The position numbers were made by a program, and so were the translations under genes. Of a stretch of DNA of 11,319 nucleotides, positions 7,159 to 11,319 are shown piece after piece (position 1 is the first letter of the stretch; each line of letters begins with the position of its first letter). The notes beneath the pieces were generated by a model. The model worked only from the letters and a program-made list of their open reading frames with translations, ran no database searches and had not been told where the DNA came from. Origin of the DNA: JBGSBR01 sp041730495 (GTDB taxonomy: Bacteria > Patescibacteriota > Microgenomatia > UBA1406 > GWC2-37-13); NCBI GenBank assembly GCA_041730495.1, contig JBGSBR010000027.1, positions 1-11,319 on the forward strand, given 5' to 3'.

Positions 7159-8600
7159 AGCTTGATGATACTGAACTGGTCGTTTTCTACCAGCACGTTG
7201 TATCCGCTATCTTTTAGCTCTTGTGTTAATTGCTTTTGAGCAGTAACAATATAACTATATCCAAGACTTTTTAGTTCGGGAATACTTTTATAGATTGCTG
7301 GTGCACCTTTACGATCAGCGAGATAAAGTAGTGTAGTATCACCTGATCTATCTGTGACAATCTTGTCATCTGGTAGGGTAAAGGTTTGAATCAAACGAGC
7401 AATCTGTGGTAAGTCTTGAGGAATATAATAATAATCTTTTACTTTATAAAAAGCGAATAAGAAACTCGCTGCAAAGACCGCAATAACGGTAGGATAGGCA
7501 ATAAATTTATTAAGATCTTTTTCACTTAGCTTGATGATATGTCCGACACCCATACCCATCATCAGTGCAATAGCTGGGAAAATAATAGTTTGATAGTATT
7601 CATGCTGTACATTTCCACCCTGGAAAGTAAACAAGTAAATTATGGCAGAAGCGAAAATCACATGTGTGAAATAACTTTTGTATTTCCCCATAACACCTAC
7701 AAGTAAGAATAATGAGCCATAAATACCAAGCATTGCAATTCCTAATCTTTCCATAAAGATCCAACGGAAGAAAGCGGGGGTGAAGAAGATGCGTTTTGGA
7801 CCTTCAAAAGTATTCACCATAGTGATAAGCCAGGCACTTGCTGGTATTCCTTCTGGATACTGTGAGATATATACTCTCCATAAAATGAAAGGTACAAGCC
7901 CGATAATACCAAAGACATATGGCTGCCACTTTTTGAAGACTTCAAACTCATATTTACGTATAAATAAATATGCATGAGCCAAACTATAGAAGATTGTAGT
8001 CGGTTTTACCAAGATAGACATGGCATAGGTAATGACACCTAAACCAAATAATAAGGCTGTACTTTTCTTAGATGGTTTCTTTTGATTCAGGTATACATAT
8101 GTGAAAAACAATGACATGAACATGAATGACACAGCTGTACTTTCTGGCAATATGACGCGTGAGAAGAACACGAAAAACGGCATAATCGCAAAGCTTAGTG
8201 CTCCAGCTGCAGCAGCCACTCGAGAGTGTTCTTTTAATCCAAAGTAATACACTACGGCGATAGTGATTAAGGAGAATAGCGCGGAGGTAAGACGACCATA
8301 AATATCAAGCGAGACAATAGGTAGATATCGATAAAAGAAAGCAAATATTGCGTTGTAGATAGGAAACTCAACAAAGCGTAATCCTTCAGGATTTTCTAAC
8401 CCTGTTTGAATACTAGACAAATCATCATAAATAGGACGTGTCATCGTAAAACCATCATTCACAAAGTTGCGTGCTACTGCAGCAGTGTCAGCTTGACGCC
8501 ATGAGTGCATGTCAGCAAGCGGGGTGTCTATTTTATACAAACGAAATGTTAAAGCGATGAGAAGGATAAGAGTGAGTAAGATGACGTCTATTTTTTTCAT
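7155..8600 (-). CDS. GT-C membrane glycosyltransferase (ArnT/PMT-like, GT39/GT83-type)
   Basis: A 481-residue polytopic protein with about 10-11 hydrophobic segments (first at 5-20, last at about 366-385) and a soluble C-terminal domain (about 386-481). GT-C enzymes take sugars from polyprenyl-phosphate donors on the outer face of the membrane. The first external loop carries DMHSWRQADTAAVARNF (30-46), whose D30 or D38 is the likely catalytic acid, and RFVEFPIYN (75-83). It is followed by YGRLTSALFSL (101-111), LPEST (151-155) and HEYYQTIIFP (333-342), all typical of PMT_2-type proteins. The C-terminal part, with VTDRSGDTTLLYLADRKG (415-432), resembles the small soluble tail of this family. 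The start at 8600 is 1 nt after the stop of the O-antigen polymerase homologue, with no Shine-Dalgarno. The transferred sugar is unknown. Confidence 0.88.
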   Translation of the reverse strand: MKKIDVILLTLILLIALTFRLYKIDTPLADMHSWRQADTAAVARNFVNDGFTMTRPIYDDLSSIQTGLENPEGLRFVEFPIYNAIFAFFYRYLPIVSLDIYGRLTSALFSLITIAVVYYFGLKEHSRVAAAAGALSFAIMPFFVFFSRVILPESTAVSFMFMSLFFTYVYLNQKKPSKKSTALLFGLGVITYAMSILVKPTTIFYSLAHAYLFIRKYEFEVFKKWQPYVFGIIGLVPFILWRVYISQYPEGIPASAWLITMVNTFEGPKRIFFTPAFFRWIFMERLGIAMLGIYGSLFLLVGVMGKYKSYFTHVIFASAIIYLFTFQGGNVQHEYYQTIIFPAIALMMGMGVGHIIKLSEKDLNKFIAYPTVIAVFAASFLFAFYKVKDYYYIPQDLPQIARLIQTFTLPDDKIVTDRSGDTTLLYLADRKGAPAIYKSIPELKSLGYSYIVTAQKQLTQELKDSGYNVLVENDQFSIIKL

Positions 8601-8601
8601 A

Positions 8602-10128
8602 TTATTTTGCTTTCTTTTGTTTTTGTATGTAATAAGGGAGACCAGCCATAAATAATCCGGCTACTAACCAGAATGTATAGGCTACTTTGGAAGCTTCGAA
8701 GACATCGATATACGAAGCGTTGACGAATAAACCTATGAATGCAAAGATAAAGCTATAGAAGAAATAGGTATCTTCTTTGGCAAGAAGCTTACGAGCGTCC
8801 CAGATGCGCTTGATCAAGGCAAAGAAAATACTTAAGAATAGACCAGTGCCAAGTAGTCCCATCTCACCAAGCCAGCGGAAATAATCGCCATCAGTTGCTT
8901 CGCCAAGTGAAGATGGTCCAGTACCTAAGATGATATTCTTTTTGAATGCATTGATTGCCCGTGGCCACTCTACTTGGAATCGGGTTGAAAGTGAGATATC
9001 AATCAGATATTTGGTAACAGGTACTTGCTGTCCAAATGTTTTTTCGACCATGGCTTCGATTTGCTCAGGAGTGAGAGTGGTGCCGCTCATAGTAGCATCG
9101 CGTAGGATAGAGCTTCTGATCTGATCTTTCGCATCTTTAGTAGCTTTTGGATCGACGATGACTGTTTTGGATGTGTCAATTTTTCCTATATTTGAGCCAA
9201 AATCTCCTGGTGGAAGCTCATCAGGACGAAGATTCTTAGGGACAATAACTTCACCTGTGGCCGGATCGACATACACTTTGGTTTCTTGAAAAGTACGTGT
9301 CAGACGACTCGTTAGATTTTCTGAAAGAGGTGTCAGTAATGCTGTCGCCACGATAATTAGCAGTAATAATTTAAATTTACGTACGAAGAGTAAGAAAGCA
9401 ACGATTGCAAAGATATAAGAAATATATGATGCTCTTGAAGCAGTGAGGATGAGTGTTGCTAAGGTGATCAAGAATAATATTAGATAACCTTTGGCATTGG
9501 TTTTCATGTAATACCCGAGCACAATAGGCATGAGGAATAAGAGATACGCTGCCAGATCATAGTGTCCGGCGAAAGTCGATGAGATACGAGCATATGCGTC
9601 GAGGACTAAGATGTATCCTTTGGCATACTCTGGATTCATCGTTTGGACTGCTGGCCATCCAGCAAATTTTTGACCAAAACCGTAGACACAGACAATCAGC
9701 AAGACCGAAAACATAAGTTTGAGATAGAGTTCGAAATCCTTACGAGATTTGACAGACGTTGCAGCAATAAAGAAAATGATCATGTATTCGATACGACGTG
9801 CACTATGAAGCAAGCCGAGATGTGGAAGAGCGATAAAATGCGAAACAAACGCGTTATACAGAAACGAGATAAATACAGCTCCCCAGAAAAGTCCAAATAG
9901 TATTACAAATTGTTTATCAAGCTGGACTTTACGTCGTAAAAACTGGATAACAAACACTACCGCCATAATTGCGATAAAAATATCCTCCACACGAATAGCG
10001 ATGTAGGTATAGTTGACCATGCGAAGCGGAAGTTTAGGATACAAAGGGATAAGGAAGATATAAATGACTACAAGTAATTTGAGAATATGGGTGTCAAGCC
10101 ATTGTAGCCATGCGGTAAGCTTTTTCAT
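8602..10128 (-). CDS. O-antigen polymerase/ligase homologue (Wzy/WaaL superfamily)
   Basis: A 508-residue multi-spanning membrane protein with about 12 hydrophobic segments, first at about 14-30 and last at about 482-500. Members polymerise lipid-linked repeat units or ligate glycan to an acceptor on the outer face. Family marks are RISSTFAGHYDLAAYLLFL (181-199), LTASRASYISYI (228-239) and the Wzy_C-type block STRFQVEWPRAINAF (381-395), LGTGPSSLGEAT (401-412), EMGLLGTGLF (422-431). The external loop before that block is long (about 268-380), acidic and Pro-rich. Where many WaaL/Wzy proteins have a His-Asn motif, this one has TDGDYFRWL (412-420). Its start overlaps the end of the GT2 gene by 35 nt; the next in-frame Met (residue 37) would delete the first membrane helix, so 10128 is preferred. 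Whether it is a polymerase or a ligase cannot be decided. Confidence 0.87.
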   Translation of the reverse strand: MKKLTAWLQWLDTHILKLLVVIYIFLIPLYPKLPLRMVNYTYIAIRVEDIFIAIMAVVFVIQFLRRKVQLDKQFVILFGLFWGAVFISFLYNAFVSHFIALPHLGLLHSARRIEYMIIFFIAATSVKSRKDFELYLKLMFSVLLIVCVYGFGQKFAGWPAVQTMNPEYAKGYILVLDAYARISSTFAGHYDLAAYLLFLMPIVLGYYMKTNAKGYLILFLITLATLILTASRASYISYIFAIVAFLLFVRKFKLLLLIIVATALLTPLSENLTSRLTRTFQETKVYVDPATGEVIVPKNLRPDELPPGDFGSNIGKIDTSKTVIVDPKATKDAKDQIRSSILRDATMSGTTLTPEQIEAMVEKTFGQQVPVTKYLIDISLSTRFQVEWPRAINAFKKNIILGTGPSSLGEATDGDYFRWLGEMGLLGTGLFLSIFFALIKRIWDARKLLAKEDTYFFYSFIFAFIGLFVNASYIDVFEASKVAYTFWLVAGLFMAGLPYYIQKQKKAK

Positions 10129-11014
10129 ATGTCTGGATAAGATACGTATTGCCTGTCAGTTTGCCAAGACTCCAAGCAAGTAATGCTTTTAATTGTAACA
10201 TACCTTTCAATACCATCATACTAAATTTATCGTAGTGTTTTGTATAGAAATAAAGAAATCCTCGATAAACTTGAAGTATCGGATAAGTCTTGCCTTGGCT
10301 TGAAGCTGATCCGAGGTGGATAAACTGGGCTTGTGGATAAACGTAAGTCATATAACCTTGTTTACGTGCTCGATACAACAGATCAATTTCTTCCATATAC
10401 ATGAAGATCTCTTCATCAAAACGTCCTACTTTGTTAAATATTTCTTTGGTCGTCATGATGCAGGCACCTGAGATCCAGTCAAGCTGTTGTGTTTGAGACG
10501 GAGAGCTACGGGTAAGTCCCCAATAGTCACCGCGCAAGAAAAGTGCGCCAAACACTACTGGTAGTGTATAAAATGGTCCACCAGATGACTGTGGTGTTTT
10601 ATCTTTATTTAACAGTTTGCCACCAGCAAAATGCACTGTTTTCTTATTCTCAAAATAATATTTCCATAAAGTAGGTATAGCGTCATCGATGACGATAATA
10701 TCTGAGTTTAAAAATAAGATATATTCGCCTTGAGATTTATCTACAGCTCGGTTATTACCTGGTCCAAAGCCGATATTTTCTTTACTTTCCATAAAAACAT
10801 AGTTGTCATGTTTATTTTTATATTTGGAAAGAACTGTTGAGGAATCGTCTTTTGATGCATTATCAAAGACAATCACCTCAAACTCAGTTGGATCAAGCGC
10901 TTTACAAGAAGTATAGACAGACTCGATACATTCGGCTGTCATCTGTGCAGTGTTATAGTTGAGGATGATGATTGAGAGCATTGGACTCTTCTTTGCGTGG
11001 TTGCTTGTAGCCAT
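10094..11014 (-). CDS. Family 2 glycosyltransferase (GT-A fold, rhamnosyltransferase-like)
   Basis: A 306-residue GT2 inverting glycosyltransferase, the first gene of the operon. The nucleotide-binding start is MLSIIILNYNTAQMTAECI (12-30). DNASKDDS (51-58), NIGFGPGNNRA (80-90) and the DXD-type metal site FLNSD (101-105) follow. The acceptor region DWISGACIMTTKEIFNKVGR (179-198) ends with the MEEIDL catalytic-base motif (207-212). This is the WcaA/rhamnosyltransferase-like group common in cell-surface glycan clusters. I chose 11014 because a perfect minus-strand TATAAT lies exactly 7 nt upstream, implying a leaderless mRNA starting at this ATG. Met12 (10981), where the fold begins, is an alternative with a weak AAGAAGAG upstream. 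The C-terminus overlaps the next gene by 35 nt. It should act on the cytoplasmic face; the sugar is unknown. Confidence 0.93.
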   Translation of the reverse strand: MATSNHAKKSPMLSIIILNYNTAQMTAECIESVYTSCKALDPTEFEVIVFDNASKDDSSTVLSKYKNKHDNYVFMESKENIGFGPGNNRAVDKSQGEYILFLNSDIIVIDDAIPTLWKYYFENKKTVHFAGGKLLNKDKTPQSSGGPFYTLPVVFGALFLRGDYWGLTRSSPSQTQQLDWISGACIMTTKEIFNKVGRFDEEIFMYMEEIDLLYRARKQGYMTYVYPQAQFIHLGSASSQGKTYPILQVYRGFLYFYTKHYDKFSMMVLKGMLQLKALLAWSLGKLTGNTYLIQTYEKAYRMATMA

Positions 11015-11029
11015 GAGATATATTATAAT
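11001..11029 (+). promoter_or_regulatory. Promoter of the tRNA gene
   Basis: TTGCTT (11001-11006) and a perfect TATAAT (11024-11029) are separated by 17 bp, the ideal sigma-70-type spacing. Transcription would start near 11036, leaving a leader of about 8 nt before the tRNA at 11044. The -35 and spacer lie inside the first codons of the divergent GT2 gene, so the promoter and that gene's start overlap. Confidence 0.8.
11022..11027 (-). promoter_or_regulatory. -10 box of the glycan operon promoter (divergent, leaderless)
   Basis: On the minus strand this reads TATAAT, a perfect -10 box, ending 7 nt (ATATCTC) before the GT2 ATG at 11014. It shares the palindrome ATTATAAT (11022-11029) with the tRNA -10 box, so the two polymerases cannot bind at once. 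The -35 position would fall in the tRNA acceptor stem (minus-strand TGGTGA at 11050-11045, 3 of 6 matches), which is weak. Confidence 0.6.
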
Positions 11030-11043
11030 CGATAGGTGAAATA

Positions 11044-11118
11044 GTCACCATAGCTCAGTGGTAGAGCACACGTTTCATAAGCGTAAGGTCGGAGGTTCGA
11101 ATCCTCCTGGTGACACCA
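11044..11118 (+). tRNA. tRNA-Met (anticodon CAU), probably elongator
   Basis: Full cloverleaf with encoded CCA. The acceptor stem is GTCACCA (11044-11050) with TGGTGAC (11108-11114), discriminator A11115 and CCA 11116-11118. The D arm is GCTC/GAGC (11053-11056, 11064-11067) with a 7-nt loop. The anticodon loop TTCATAA (11074-11080) carries CAU. The T arm is GGAGG/CCTCC (11091-11095, 11103-11107) with loop TTCGAAT. It is not the initiator: the first pair is G-C rather than a mismatch, and the anticodon stem lacks three G-C pairs. The remaining choice is elongator Met or Ile2, whose CAU is modified to lysidine by TilS; Met is favoured on general resemblance only. The top anticodon-stem pair is a C-A mismatch (11069-11085). 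Confidence 0.95.
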
Positions 11119-11121
11119 ACT

Positions 11122-11127
11122 TCTATT
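11122..11127 (+). promoter_or_regulatory. Possible -10 box for the riboflavin kinase gene
   Basis: TCTATT matches TATAAT at four of six positions and lies 7 nt before the ATG at 11135, the same spacing as at lon and at the GT2 gene. It overlaps no coding sequence. Read-through from the tRNA promoter, with tRNA 3' processing releasing the mRNA, is an equally good explanation, since only 16 nt separate the CCA end from the ATG. Confidence 0.25.
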
Positions 11128-11134
11128 ACTAATT

Positions 11135-11319
11135 ATGCATCACATTTTGAAACTTCCTTTCACGATTCATGGTACTGTCATCAAACATCTTGGTCGTGGT
11201 CGAGATCTCGGTTACCCTACTGCAAATTTTCCAGTAACTCCTGAAACACCAGAAGGTATCTTCGTCGGATATACAAAGCTTGATAATCGTAATTTACCAG
11301 CACTTATTTTTATTGGTGC
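11135..11319 (+). CDS. ribF: Riboflavin kinase domain, stand-alone, partial (runs off right edge)
   Basis: The first 61 codons of a gene cut by the window end. The translation has the riboflavin kinase fold signature: FTIHGTVIKHLGRGRDLGYP (residues 9-28), then the diagnostic PTANF (28-32) and PEGIFVGYTKL (39-49). The PTAN motif binds ATP/Mg and riboflavin; the enzyme makes FMN from riboflavin. Typical bacterial RibF is bifunctional at about 310 aa, with an N-terminal FMN adenylyltransferase domain of about 180 residues. Here an in-frame stop at 11111-11113, inside the tRNA, shows the protein cannot extend upstream, so this is a kinase-only gene. The start at 11135 sits in CTAATTATG, the same 9 bases as at the lon start. 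The symbol is used for homology only; the adenylyltransferase half is absent. Confidence 0.88.
   Translation, partial: MHHILKLPFTIHGTVIKHLGRGRDLGYPTANFPVTPETPEGIFVGYTKLDNRNLPALIFIG

Noticed and set aside
9643..9900. 85-codon plus-strand open frame opposite the Wzy/WaaL homologue
   Set aside because: It overlaps well-supported membrane-protein coding sequence and its translation has no domain character.
11044..11118. Initiator tRNA-fMet
   Set aside because: The first acceptor pair is G-C and the anticodon stem lacks three consecutive G-C pairs, both against bacterial initiator identity.

Overview
The window looks like chromosome from a small-genome, AT-rich bacterium, most likely of the Candidate Phyla Radiation (Patescibacteria), possibly the Microgenomates. 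This placement is inferred from gene content and style and was not tested by phylogeny. The supporting signs are very tight gene packing, no recognisable Shine-Dalgarno sequence before any start, promoters whose -10 box sits 7 nt before the start codon (leaderless mRNAs), a riboflavin kinase without its usual FAD synthetase half, and a heptanucleotide repeat inside a gene. UGA is used as a normal stop at five gene ends, so the recoded Gracilibacteria/Absconditabacteria code (UGA = Gly) does not apply.

Layout. Positions 27-2492 (+) encode a complete LonA protease with a leaderless start and a strong intrinsic terminator (2505-2544). A non-coding gap of about 200 bp (2545-2745) separates it from a convergent seven-gene operon on the minus strand (11014 down to 2746). 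In transcription order the operon encodes a GT2 glycosyltransferase, a Wzy/WaaL-type O-antigen polymerase/ligase homologue, a GT-C (ArnT/PMT-like) membrane glycosyltransferase, three GT4 glycosyltransferases and a FemAB-family aminoacyltransferase. Four successive junctions are 4-nt ATGA overlaps, one has a 1-nt gap and one is a 35-nt overlap. Divergent from the operon are a tRNA-CAU gene (probably elongator Met) and the start of a stand-alone riboflavin kinase gene that runs off the right edge. The tRNA promoter and the operon promoter share a palindromic ATTATAAT core.

How the genes fit together. The minus-strand operon reads as an envelope-glycan assembly module. Cytoplasmic GT2 and GT4 enzymes would build an oligosaccharide on a lipid carrier. 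The GT-C enzyme would add sugars from polyprenyl-phosphate donors on the outer face of the membrane. The Wzy/WaaL-like protein would polymerise or transfer the glycan. The FemAB-like enzyme would add amino acids to peptidoglycan precursors or possibly to the glycan. No flippase (Wzx or ABC), initiating phosphoglycosyltransferase or nucleotide-sugar synthesis gene is visible, so the pathway must be completed elsewhere. Unusual points are a GT4 enzyme lacking the usual EX7E glutamates, a Wzy/WaaL homologue with an Asp-rich motif where a His motif is expected plus a loop of about 110 residues, and the heptamer repeat translated inside the FemAB gene.
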